NCBI GenBank assembly: GCA_015493745.1
Contig: WGCN01000147.1
Location: 1-37,890, forward strand
Direction of reading: 5' to 3'
From: Calditrichales bacterium
Lineage (GTDB): Bacteria; Calditrichota; Calditrichia; Calditrichales; J004
Length of the DNA: 37,890 nt
Under the pieces are notes generated by a model. It did not search any database. It was not told where the DNA came from and saw only the letters and a program-made list of their open reading frames with translations. This document shows positions 8,322 to 16,120 of the stretch, piece after piece. A program made the position numbers and the translations under genes. Each line of letters begins with the position of its first letter. Within the stretch, counting starts at the first letter, position 1.

Positions 8322-9658
8322 TTCAATTCCTCCTTTACTTCCCAGATTGGAATCAGGGGAATAACCTTGGAAAGAACGGTCATGATTATCAAAACCAGTA
8401 TGAACGAACCGGCGGTAATGGCTACCTCCGCCGTTGTCGGGCTATAGTGATGGAAGCTTTCGGGAACGTTTTGTATGGGCAGGTACGGTTCCAGTTGCGA
8501 GGGAACAACGATCAGGTATCTTTTAAACCATGCCCCCACGAAAACCATCAGGGAAAGAACGGTAACGGGAAAGGGTTTTCTCATCCGGGGGATTAAAAGC
8601 AGGATGAGGGGAATGGCCAGGCCGAAGATTTGCACGGCCCAGTAGAGCGTTGACTCCGTGCCGCTTAAAAGTTCGTTGATATGAGCCCCGGCGGCGGTGC
8701 CGGGTTTAAAGCCGGGTACCAGTATTTCATTTAGATTGAAATAGAGATAAATCAGGGAAACAAGCACCAGAATCTTGCCCATGGAGTTGAAATGCTCTTC
8801 GGTGATATAGTTTTCCAAATGATAGTGTCTTCTGTAAAAGTACAGAGCCATGATTAAGGCGGCTGCACCGGCCACAAAAGCACCGGAAACAAAATAGGGG
8901 CCGAAGATCGAGGAATCCCATCCGGGGCGCAATGTCAGGGCGAACAGCCAGGAGGTAACCGTGTGAATGGCCAGAGCCACGGGAATGATAATCACCAAAA
9001 GGGTCTGAATCAGCCTTTTGATCACTTTGAATTGTTCCGGCTTGTCGGCCCATCCCAGGGAAAGGGCCTTGTATATTTTGATCTGGAGCTTCGGCAAGCC
9101 TTTTTTCTTTTCACTGATCATTGCAAAGTCGGGGATAAGAGGAACGTACAAAAGAAGCAGGCTTATGAACACATAGGTGGTGACCACGGCAATATCCCAG
9201 ACGATGGGGGACTGAACCCGGCCATAGACAAAAATGCTGAGTAACCTGTCCGGACGTCCCATATCGGTGATGATTACCAGTCCGGCCACCATGGCAAAGG
9301 AGACGGCGATGATTTCGGCAATCCGGGCAATCGGTTTGATCCATTTAACATTGGCCAGGCCAAAAACAGAGCTGATCAACATCCCGACCAGACTGGTGGC
9401 CACAAAAAAAACAAAGTTGGAAATATAGATGCCCCATGAGGCGTAATCATGCAAACCGGTAACACCCAGGCCATAAATCAACTGTTGTACATAAAAATAG
9501 AGGCAGATGGCAAAGGCGAAAAGCAAGGTACCCATCCAAATTCTGGAGCGAACGGTCCACTGAATGTTCTGGGTTAAGTCGTTCTCAATCTCGGAAAGAG
9601 AAAGTGTATTTATAGCTTCTTTGTTCATAATATTATCATGTTGTTTGGGGTTCTTCAC
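8318..9658 (-). CDS. NrfD/PsrC-type quinone-binding membrane subunit
   Basis: A polytopic protein of 446 residues with about ten membrane helices. It belongs to the NrfD/PsrC/ActC family by its hallmark stretches: the W-x-I-Y-I-S-N-F segment of helix 2, the D-M-G-R-P-D-R loop and the P-G-W-D-S-S-I-F-G-P segment. These proteins bind quinol or quinone at the membrane and pair with a four-cluster Fe-S subunit, which is encoded by the gene just upstream. The given start is GTG (9656-9658), overlapping the Fe-S gene by 23 bases. An ATG ten codons further in (9626-9628) would leave a 7-base gap. Neither has a good ribosome site, so the start is unresolved. It sits between the Fe-S gene and the cytochrome c gene in the nap operon. 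Confidence 0.88.
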   Translation of the reverse strand: MKNPKQHDNIMNKEAINTLSLSEIENDLTQNIQWTVRSRIWMGTLLFAFAICLYFYVQQLIYGLGVTGLHDYASWGIYISNFVFFVATSLVGMLISSVFGLANVKWIKPIARIAEIIAVSFAMVAGLVIITDMGRPDRLLSIFVYGRVQSPIVWDIAVVTTYVFISLLLLYVPLIPDFAMISEKKKGLPKLQIKIYKALSLGWADKPEQFKVIKRLIQTLLVIIIPVALAIHTVTSWLFALTLRPGWDSSIFGPYFVSGAFVAGAAALIMALYFYRRHYHLENYITEEHFNSMGKILVLVSLIYLYFNLNEILVPGFKPGTAAGAHINELLSGTESTLYWAVQIFGLAIPLILLLIPRMRKPFPVTVLSLMVFVGAWFKRYLIVVPSQLEPYLPIQNVPESFHHYSPTTAEVAITAGSFILVLIIMTVLSKVIPLIPIWEVKEELK

Positions 9659-10550
9659 ATTTTCTGTTGGGCGGCAAATAGAAAACGTTGGGTTTGGTTC
9701 CCAATTCCGCCAACAGGGTATAAGCGGAATTGTCTTTTAATAATTTACTGAGGCGGACGGTTTTACGGGTGGTGCCGTTGGTGACAAAATCCTGGTTGGC
9801 ATCGCCAAAATAATAAACGCCGTTGGGGCAGGAGGCGACACAATAGGGAAGCTTGTTTTCCCGCAGCCTGTCCGCGCTGAAGGCACACTTGGTTACGGTT
9901 CCCAGTTTTTGCGGCACATTAAGCTCTACATCGTAAGGGACGTCTTTGTATTTTTCGGCATCCCTGGGGTCGGTCCAATTAAAGCTGCGCGCGGAGTAGG
10001 GGCAGGCGGCGATACAAAAACGACAGCCGACACACATTTCGTTGTCGATTAAAACAATACCGTCCTGTCGTTTGAAGGTGGCGCCAACGGGACAAACACT
10101 GACACACTGCGGTTCATCACAATGCATACAGGGTTTGGGCATAAAGTAGGTGGCGCCGTTGACCTCATCCTCCATTTGCAACACATTGATGTGGTGTTGC
10201 TCCGGCTTTAACTGGTGTACGGACTGGCAGGCATGCATACATTTTCGTGCATTTTTACATTTGGCCAGGTCTATTACCATCACAAACTTTTTACCGACCA
10301 GTCCCGTTCGTCCCCGGTGCTGAAGCTTATCGGTATTTACCTCCTCCTCAACCGGAATGATATCGCTGACATTTACTTCAACGACCTTTTTATCCGTGGT
10401 TAATACCTTTATCTTTTCACCGGGCTTCTTTTCCTCCAGGGTCTTTTTATCAAAATAGATCGAAGCCATGGATGCGGACCCCAGCCCGACGATACCCAAT
10501 TTCTTAATAAAATCACGTCTGCTGTTCTTTTTGTTTTGTTCTTTTGCCAT
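9636..10550 (-). CDS. Tat-exported ferredoxin-type Fe-S subunit (NrfC/PsrB-like), first gene of the nap operon
   Basis: The 304-residue protein has a twin-arginine signal (S-R-R-D-F-I-K-K, residues 10-17). Its cysteine sets fit four clusters: C98/C104/C108, C141/C144/C149/C153, C173/C176/C179/C183 and C222/C237/C241, with a further C298 near the end. The first set has the reduced C-x5-C-x3-C spacing, as seen in some members of the DmsB/PsrB/ActB group. In this family the subunit takes electrons from the NrfD-type quinol site and passes them to a terminal acceptor. The Tat signal and neighbours place it on the periplasmic side, feeding the tethered cytochrome c. It is the promoter-proximal gene of the operon, with 360 bases of gene-free DNA upstream. 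Confidence 0.9.
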   Translation of the reverse strand: MAKEQNKKNSRRDFIKKLGIVGLGSASMASIYFDKKTLEEKKPGEKIKVLTTDKKVVEVNVSDIIPVEEEVNTDKLQHRGRTGLVGKKFVMVIDLAKCKNARKCMHACQSVHQLKPEQHHINVLQMEDEVNGATYFMPKPCMHCDEPQCVSVCPVGATFKRQDGIVLIDNEMCVGCRFCIAACPYSARSFNWTDPRDAEKYKDVPYDVELNVPQKLGTVTKCAFSADRLRENKLPYCVASCPNGVYYFGDANQDFVTNGTTRKTVRLSKLLKDNSAYTLLAELGTKPNVFYLPPNRKCEEPQTT

Positions 10551-10910
10551 AACTCTTATCGGTTTGGTTTACGGTTGAATTTTCTCTAAATATCTTCAGG
10601 TTAAAGGATTAATGTCTGCTCACGTGCCTTATCTTTAATTAAGATTGTTTACTCCGAAATAAAATAAGATAATTTTTTCACAAATGCCAAATATTTTGCT
10701 TTGTAAGCCGTTAAATTCCGTTAATTTTTCACTGTTCTGGAGGCGAGAAATGAGAGTATATAATAAGGAGTGCCGGACATATTAAAACCTGAAATCAAAA
10801 AAAGAAAAAAAACGAAAAAAATCCATATTTCAACGTTATCCTGGAAAACGGAGAGCGGTTTTGAGGATATGACGGGTAACGGGAGCCGGGTGCGGGAGTA
10901 AAGAGGGGGA
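10551..10910. other. Intergenic region upstream of the nap operon
   Basis: This 360-base AT-rich gap has no credible gene. Signals on the minus strand include a TTGGCA (10685-10690) with TTATTT 17 bases downstream (10662-10667). A GGCACG (10623-10628) looks like a -24 element, but its -12 match is poor (CAGA). Two CCGTTAA direct repeats lie 10 bases apart (10708-10714 and 10718-10724). A purine-rich run fills about 10790-10830. No terminator is visible for the peptidase gene that ends at 10911, so some read-through into nap is possible. Confidence 0.5.
10631..10645. promoter_or_regulatory. Palindrome in the nap promoter region, candidate operator
   Basis: ATCTT and AAGAT arms flank a 5-base TAATT centre, a 15-base near-perfect inverted repeat about 80 bases upstream of the first nap gene. 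The size suits a dimeric regulator. It does not match the Fnr box (TTGAT-N4-ATCAA) well enough to name the protein. Confidence 0.3.
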
Positions 10911-12569
10911 TTATTTTTGCCAGGTATAAAGAGTTTCTTTTTTGTAATACCAATCTTCCGGGTCTATCACCGGATAACCGTTGCTGGCTATGATCAGTCC
11001 TCCGGGGGGGATGGTAAGCTTTTGAATACCGGCGGAGGTTCCCACCTGAAGGGGCAGGGGAAAGCGGATACCGGGTACGAGGACACGGTAGCGGTTGGTG
11101 GTCACGGAATCCACCTGAAACTCAAGCCGGCGGGTGGTATTCAGAAAAAAATGAAAAAGGCTGTCCTGGGGCGCCGGTGTGTAACGATTGACGTGTTTTA
11201 AAAAATCGGCCGTGACCACGGTTTTACCACCACGGGTGGTGGAATCGGTGGCCCAATGATAAAGCATGTTTTTAAAGAGGCTGTCTCCGAGAACAAAGCG
11301 CAGGGAGTGCAAAAAGGCCGCGCCCTTGTTATAAACATCGCCGTTATAGGCCTCGGTGGTGCTTAAATTTTTACCGGCAATTATGGGTACATGGTTACGG
11401 ATGGAGTGCATCTTTTCTCTCATATAGTCCAGGTAGGCCTCTTTGCCGGCCACCTGTTCCACATACAAGGCCTCGGAATAGGTGGCAAAGCCCTCGTGCA
11501 GCCAGAAATCGGCCCAGTCTGCCGTGGAGATAAAATTACCCCACCATTCGTGGGCCAGTTCATGCAGCATCAAAAAGTCAATGGTATGTCCGCCGATCCG
11601 CCGGTAATGATGCCGGTTGCCATACGCGTTGAGGGTTTGGTGTTCCATGCCCAGATAGGGGGTTTGCATGGCCGCCAGTTTATCGTCGGGCCAGGGGTAA
11701 GGGCCGAATAAGGGCTCAAACACGTGTGTCAATTGCTTCAGGTGTTTTAATAAGAATCTGTTTTTTGCCGTATCCCCGATAAGGCTGTAAAAGATCACGG
11801 GAACGGTTTGCGGGCGTTTACTGTGCAGCGTATCGCGCAAGGCCGTATAGCGTCCCACTCCAAAATTGATACCATAGGTGCTTACGGGATAGCGGGATTT
11901 CCATTGATAGCGCAGGCTGTCCCTGAGAGTGTCGACGGCCAGCAAGCGACCCGTGGCCGGGGCCATATAGGGCTTTGGAACCGTGATGCGCAGGGTCAGG
12001 CTGTCCGGCTTGTCGGTTTGCGTGTCTTTTGTGGGGAACCAAATCTTCCCGCCTTCACCCTGGCAGGCCAGGGTGAGCCATGTGCTGTCGGCCCGGTCGG
12101 TTTTCCATACGAAGCCGCCGCGCCAGGGCGCCCGTTTGGCCCGGGGCGGAACGCCGCCATAACGGATAACGATGTAGTGATTCCTTTTACTTTTAGCGGA
12201 TACCGGCATCCGCCAGCTTAGGCGGTTATTATGGTAGCTGTAGTCGGTGACAGGCTTCTGATCGAACCTCAAAGAAACGATATCATAACCGTCGATAAAA
12301 TCAAACAACAGGGTATCCGGTATGTTTTGGGGAAAACGAAAGTCGACGCGCAGGGTTATGCGCAGGCTCTGATTCTCCGGGTGCGGATAAATATCAAAAT
12401 CATAGGCGGTGATATCCATGGCTTTTTGGGCCGGAGTTAACCGCCCGCCGGAAGGATAATCCTTGCCGAAACCGCTGGTGGTATAGTAACGCCAGACCGC
12501 AAATAAAAAAATGAGGATTATAAGGAGGCCGGCACCTTTGGCGAAAACCCCAAGACCTTTTGATAACAT
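10911..12569 (-). CDS. Membrane-anchored M1-family metallopeptidase
   Basis: This 552-residue protein is anchored by one N-terminal helix (about residues 10-28), with the rest predicted periplasmic. The zinc site is H336-E337-L-A-H340-E with the third ligand E359 (L-H-E-G-F) 18 residues on, the exact gluzincin spacing. G307-M-E-H-Q stands in the position of the G-x-M-E-N exopeptidase motif, and Y413 fits the catalytic tyrosine. An N-terminal beta domain (about 45-240) and a shorter C-terminal beta region follow M1 architecture, without the long helical domain of aminopeptidase N. It likely removes N-terminal residues from periplasmic peptides. The change of N to H in the G-x-M-E-N motif could alter specificity. 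It lies 45 bases after the receiver gene and may be co-transcribed. No link to nitrate respiration is evident. Confidence 0.85.
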   Translation of the reverse strand: MLSKGLGVFAKGAGLLIILIFLFAVWRYYTTSGFGKDYPSGGRLTPAQKAMDITAYDFDIYPHPENQSLRITLRVDFRFPQNIPDTLLFDFIDGYDIVSLRFDQKPVTDYSYHNNRLSWRMPVSAKSKRNHYIVIRYGGVPPRAKRAPWRGGFVWKTDRADSTWLTLACQGEGGKIWFPTKDTQTDKPDSLTLRITVPKPYMAPATGRLLAVDTLRDSLRYQWKSRYPVSTYGINFGVGRYTALRDTLHSKRPQTVPVIFYSLIGDTAKNRFLLKHLKQLTHVFEPLFGPYPWPDDKLAAMQTPYLGMEHQTLNAYGNRHHYRRIGGHTIDFLMLHELAHEWWGNFISTADWADFWLHEGFATYSEALYVEQVAGKEAYLDYMREKMHSIRNHVPIIAGKNLSTTEAYNGDVYNKGAAFLHSLRFVLGDSLFKNMLYHWATDSTTRGGKTVVTADFLKHVNRYTPAPQDSLFHFFLNTTRRLEFQVDSVTTNRYRVLVPGIRFPLPLQVGTSAGIQKLTIPPGGLIIASNGYPVIDPEDWYYKKETLYTWQK

Positions 12570-12614
12570 CGCATTTTTGGTTTTTATTAACTGTTTTAAA
12601 AGAGAAGCGTTGAA

Positions 12615-13001
12615 TCAGGTGAATTGTTGCAGTGTAAGCTTTTCAAGTGTACGGATCAAATGATCCTTTTTTACGGGTTTGTTAAGAATATGGATGTGTT
12701 CGCGGTTCTTTATATCTTCGCTCAATTCGGTTTGCTCAAAAGTGGTGATGAGTACAATGGGCATTTTATCAAACCGCTCGATCAGGGTCCGTACTTTGTA
12801 TAAATTTTCGGAAGTTGGTTTTTCAAAGCCGAAAAGCATTAACATGGGGTGCATGTTTTTCAGATAGTCGAGAGCTTCATCAAAAGTTCCGGCCTGAAAC
12901 ACATCGAACGCCCCACGCATAAGAACACGTGTCAGGGAATTACGAAACTCCACATCCTGTTCCAATAAAAGAATACGTTTGTTGTTGATCTTTTTTGACA
13001 C
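12615..13001 (-). CDS. Stand-alone receiver-like protein lacking the phospho-aspartate
   Basis: About 128 residues from a GTG at 12999-13001. This start has a GGAG ribosome site (13007-13010) five bases away; an in-frame ATG at 13020-13022 has none. The protein is a single receiver (REC) fold: R-I-L-L-L-E-Q-D opens strand 1, T-T follows strand 4 and N-K-P-V holds the conserved lysine. The phospho-acceptor position is glycine, in L-M-L-F-G-F-E-K-P, where D would be expected. The second acidic-pocket residue is also changed (E-Q-D instead of D-D). It should not be phosphorylated normally, so it may act as a phosphorylation-independent binding partner. No output domain is present. A sigma-54-type promoter sits just upstream. 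Confidence 0.75.
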   Translation of the reverse strand: MSKKINNKRILLLEQDVEFRNSLTRVLMRGAFDVFQAGTFDEALDYLKNMHPMLMLFGFEKPTSENLYKVRTLIERFDKMPIVLITTFEQTELSEDIKNREHIHILNKPVKKDHLIRTLEKLTLQQFT

Positions 13002-13031
13002 TTTGGCTCCATACGTTTTCATACAGGTAAT

Positions 13032-13046
13032 ACAAGAATAGTGCCA
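13032..13046 (-). promoter_or_regulatory. Candidate sigma-54 promoter of the receiver-like gene
   Basis: Read on the minus strand, TGGCACT-ATTC-TTGT places GG at -24 and TTG at -12, with only the -12 C replaced by T. Transcription would begin near 13021, which is at the ATG (13022) but 20 bases ahead of the GTG start at 13001 with its GGAG site. The promoter and the start choice therefore support each other. Confidence 0.5.
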
Positions 13047-13110
13047 AGGATGGTTCAGGGGAGGAAAGTGGTATTACACGGTATTTGGGGCCATTTTAGG
13101 GTGAAAAACT

Positions 13111-13126
13111 TTCTCATATCTGAGAA
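13111..13126. promoter_or_regulatory. Inverted repeat, possible activator site
   Basis: TTCTCA and TGAGAA flank a 4-base centre (TATC), a perfect 6-base-arm palindrome. Its centre is about 98 bases upstream of the predicted sigma-54 start for the receiver gene, a usual distance for an upstream activating site. Confidence 0.35.
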
Positions 13127-13339
13127 TGGTGGTTGGCGGGTTTTCAAATTTAAGAATGAATAGAAGTCTTAGGGTAATAATAAAAAGTGGCAATACGGGA
13201 AAAAACGAATCTTCACGTCTGTAAATCTTTTGCAGATAAGGTCTGAATGCTTATAAAAGAAATTTGTTTTTTCTTTGATCTTGCTTATTTTCTCCTCCAA
13301 AATAAAGGTTATTTTTGTCTTAATAAGCCCTTTGACGGT

Positions 13340-13353
13340 TGGAATGAATTCCA
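13340..13353. promoter_or_regulatory. Inverted repeat upstream of the cco operon
   Basis: TGGAAT and ATTCCA flank a 2-base centre. The centre lies about 130 bases before the predicted cco start. A TTGACG (13332-13337) with GATATG 17 bases later overlaps it, so it could instead be an operator over a weak sigma-70 promoter. The rest of the 13023-13501 gap shows no gene. Confidence 0.3.
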
Positions 13354-13450
13354 GGATATGAGAATCGGTTACGGGGCAGGGCAAACCTTGAACATGCTCT
13401 TAAGGCTATTCCGAGGGGAAATTCAGCTAATTTAAATAAAAATAATTTTC

Positions 13451-13465
13451 TGGCACGCTTTTGGT
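13451..13465 (+). promoter_or_regulatory. Candidate sigma-54 promoter of the cco operon
   Basis: TGGCACG matches the -24 element completely. After four bases, TGGT stands at the -12 position, with its second G aligned to the conserved G of TTGC. Transcription would start near 13476, giving a leader of about 26 bases to the ccoI ATG at 13502. The -12 half is imperfect, so confidence is moderate. Confidence 0.45.
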
Positions 13466-13501
13466 AATGTATGCCGGAAATTAAGAATAACCAGATGAGT
13501 T

Positions 13502-15916
13502 ATGCAATATACGTTGACGGATAAAGAGACATCGTGTTATCATTGTGGCGAGTCCTGCGCGGATGAGCGGATTGTCAAGGACGATAAGGTTTTTTGTTGC
13601 AATGGCTGTAAACTGGTGTATGAAATGCTGGAGGAAAATAATCTCTGCACCTATTACGATCTGGATGAAAATCCGGGAGCCAGCATGCAAACGCCCTTGT
13701 TCCGGGAAAAGTTTGCCTATCTCGATGATGTCCTGGTTATTCGTCAACTGGTGGATTTTTCCGATGCCGGCATGTCCCGCGTTACATTCTACATCCCCTC
13801 CATGCACTGTTCCTCATGCATTTGGTTGTTGGAGAAAATTTACAAGCTGAATCCGGCTATCGTGCAATCGCGGGTGAACTTTGTTAAAAAAGAGGCCAGC
13901 TTTACCTTTAAGGACAGTGAAATCTCTTTGCGGGAGTTGGTGGAACTTTTGGCGTCCATCGGTTATGAACCGCACATAAGCTTAAAAGATCTGGATGAGA
14001 AAAAGGAGAAAAAGGCCAATCACAGTCTTTATCTCAAAATCGGTATCGCCGGTTTTGCCTTTGGCAATTCCATGTTGCTTCATTTTCCCGAGTATCTCGA
14101 TGTGGGCAATAGCTTAACGCCCCAATTTAAATATATTTTCGGATTTCTGAATATTGCCCTGTCCGTTCCCGTGTTGTTGTACAGTGCTTCGGGTTATTAT
14201 ATTTCCGCCTTCAGGGGTATACGGCGCCGGATTCTGAACATTGATGTACCCATTGCCCTGGGGATAACGGTTCTGCTGGGACGCAGTGTATTTGAAATTA
14301 TCACCCAAAGCGGTCCCGGTTATCTGGATTCCTTTAACGGCTTGATATTCTTTTTACTGTTGGGGCGTCTTTTCCAGGATAAAACCTACGCCACCCTTTC
14401 TTTTGAAAGGGATTACAAATCCTATTTTCCCGTTTCGGTCACCGTGGTTGAGGGCGGGAATACGCGGGTGATACCTATCTCACGGCTGGCCATCGGTGAT
14501 GTGGTTTTACTGAGAAACCAGGAACTGATACCGGCCGATGCGCTTTTGCTTGCCGACCGGGCGTCCATAGATTATAGTTTTGTCACGGGCGAGTCGGACC
14601 CCGTGGAAAAATATAAAAATGAAATGGTTTATGCCGGAGGACGTTTACAGGGCCCGGCGGTACAGGTACGGATAATCAAGAATGTCTCCCAAAGCTATCT
14701 GACCAAATTGTGGAACAGTGATACGTTCCACCATGAAGAGGAACACCCCTTGTCTGATTTATCCGATAAGGTGGCCCAATACTTTACGTTGGTGATTTTA
14801 TTGATAGCGGCTGTGGCAGGTATTTACTGGTATCAGGTTGAGTGGCACAAAGCCATCGATGTAATCTCGGCCATACTGATTATCGCCTGTCCCTGTGCTT
14901 TGGCCCTGTCGATTCCATTTACCTTCGGCAATGTCATGCGTGTGTTCGGCCGTAATAAATTTTATCTGAAAAACGCCACGGCCATAGAGGAAATTTGGGG
15001 GATTAACCATATTGTGCTTGACAAAACCGGTACGCTTACCTGGCAAAGCAAGCCGGAAGTGGCCTGCTCCTTTGAAGCGGATGAGAAGCAAAAGAGCCTG
15101 ATTTATTCGCTTTCGTCCCAGTCCATACATCCCTTAAGCCGTTTTATTGCCGGTCACTTTGCCAAAGCCGGTTCACTGCCGGTAGATCGGTTTGAAGAAT
15201 TGCCCGGAAAGGGCATAGAGGGTGAAGTGGGGGGCCATAAAGTAAAAATGGGGAATAAAGAATATGTTGTCGGAAACAAACCTGTTGCGTTTCCGGCCAA
15301 CAGTTCCGTTGTCTTTGTCGCCATCGATGACAGCTATCTGGGGTATATTAAAATAAAGAATAAATACCGTCCCGGCATAGAGAAATTCCTTTTACAATTA
15401 AAGGAACACTATAAAATATCACTAATAACTGGCGATAATGCGTCAGAAAAAGATTATCTTTATAATTTATTTACTAAATTGGATATCAAGGCGACGATGA
15501 AGTTTCATCAATCGCCGCACGATAAACGAGAATATATATTGCACTTGCAGGATTCCGGTGATAAACCATTGATGATAGGGGATGGCCTAAATGATGCGGG
15601 CGCTCTGAAGCAGAGTGATTTAGGGGTCTCCATTTCGGAGGATATCAATGCGTTTTCACCGGCCTGCGATGCAATTTTAGATGCCGATCATTTTACCTGG
15701 CTGCCGCAGTTTTTGCGTTTTGGAAAAATGGGCTATCGTATCGTGTTAATAAGTTTCGGAATATCATTCCTGTATAATATTGTCGGACTGGGATTTGCGG
15801 TTACCGGCTATTTGTCCCCTTTGGTTTCGGCCATATTGATGCCGCTTTCTTCCATATCCGTTGTTATTTTCACGACTCTGGCTACACGATTTACAGCCGG
15901 GAAAATGGGATTTTAA
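13502..15916 (+). CDS. ccoI: CcoI, copper-transporting P1B-type ATPase for cbb3 oxidase assembly
   Basis: An 804-residue copper pump. It opens with a cysteine-rich metal-binding domain (C12, C15, C19, then C32-C33-N-G-C36), typical of cbb3-linked ATPases. An HMA-like domain follows with M-H-C103-S-S-C106. The membrane core has the metal-path C463-P-C465 motif, T-G-E-S (362-365), the phosphorylated D507 in D-K-T-G-T, an H543-P motif and the hinge G693-D-G-L-N-D698. CcoI-type pumps move copper toward the periplasm for loading CuB of the oxidase. It is the first gene of the cco operon; ccoS follows after 3 bases. No strong ribosome site precedes the ATG. Confidence 0.95.
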   Translation: MQYTLTDKETSCYHCGESCADERIVKDDKVFCCNGCKLVYEMLEENNLCTYYDLDENPGASMQTPLFREKFAYLDDVLVIRQLVDFSDAGMSRVTFYIPSMHCSSCIWLLEKIYKLNPAIVQSRVNFVKKEASFTFKDSEISLRELVELLASIGYEPHISLKDLDEKKEKKANHSLYLKIGIAGFAFGNSMLLHFPEYLDVGNSLTPQFKYIFGFLNIALSVPVLLYSASGYYISAFRGIRRRILNIDVPIALGITVLLGRSVFEIITQSGPGYLDSFNGLIFFLLLGRLFQDKTYATLSFERDYKSYFPVSVTVVEGGNTRVIPISRLAIGDVVLLRNQELIPADALLLADRASIDYSFVTGESDPVEKYKNEMVYAGGRLQGPAVQVRIIKNVSQSYLTKLWNSDTFHHEEEHPLSDLSDKVAQYFTLVILLIAAVAGIYWYQVEWHKAIDVISAILIIACPCALALSIPFTFGNVMRVFGRNKFYLKNATAIEEIWGINHIVLDKTGTLTWQSKPEVACSFEADEKQKSLIYSLSSQSIHPLSRFIAGHFAKAGSLPVDRFEELPGKGIEGEVGGHKVKMGNKEYVVGNKPVAFPANSSVVFVAIDDSYLGYIKIKNKYRPGIEKFLLQLKEHYKISLITGDNASEKDYLYNLFTKLDIKATMKFHQSPHDKREYILHLQDSGDKPLMIGDGLNDAGALKQSDLGVSISEDINAFSPACDAILDADHFTWLPQFLRFGKMGYRIVLISFGISFLYNIVGLGFAVTGYLSPLVSAILMPLSSISVVIFTTLATRFTAGKMGF

Positions 15917-15919
15917 CCG

Positions 15920-16117
15920 TTGGAAGTCATTTTTATTCTTATGGCCTTCAGTTTTGTGGTGGCTGTGGGATTTTTATGGGCATTTATACGTTCCGTAAAA
16001 AGCGGGCAATTTGATGATCCGGTAACGCCGGCAATCCGTATGCTTTTTGATGACACCGAGAATTCTGAAAACACTGAAAATAAAACTCGTACTAACCATA
16101 CAAAGAAGGAGGAGTAG
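15920..16117 (+). CDS. ccoS: CcoS, cbb3 oxidase assembly protein
   Basis: This small 65-residue membrane protein has one N-terminal helix (about residues 3-24) followed by K-S-G-Q-F-D-D, the CcoS signature, and a short polar tail. CcoS is needed for cofactor insertion into cbb3 oxidase in proteobacteria. The start is TTG at 15920, 3 bases after ccoI. An ATG seven codons later would cut into the helix and is less likely. The gene ends in AAG-AAG-GAG-GAG-TAG, so its last codons form the ribosome site of ccoNO. Confidence 0.88.
   Translation: MEVIFILMAFSFVVAVGFLWAFIRSVKSGQFDDPVTPAIRMLFDDTENSENTENKTRTNHTKKEE
16106..16114 (+). promoter_or_regulatory. Strong ribosome site of ccoNO embedded in the end of ccoS
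   Basis: AAGGAGGAG lies six bases before the ATG at 16121 and is the strongest ribosome site in the cco operon. This fits high expression of the catalytic subunit and couples it to ccoS translation. Confidence 0.75.
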
Positions 16118-16120
16118 TTT

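Noticed and set aside
10616-10629. GGCACG upstream of the nap operon as a sigma-54 promoter
   Set aside because: The -12 part reads CAGA rather than TTGC. Only the -24 half matches, so it is mentioned in the intergenic entry but not called.
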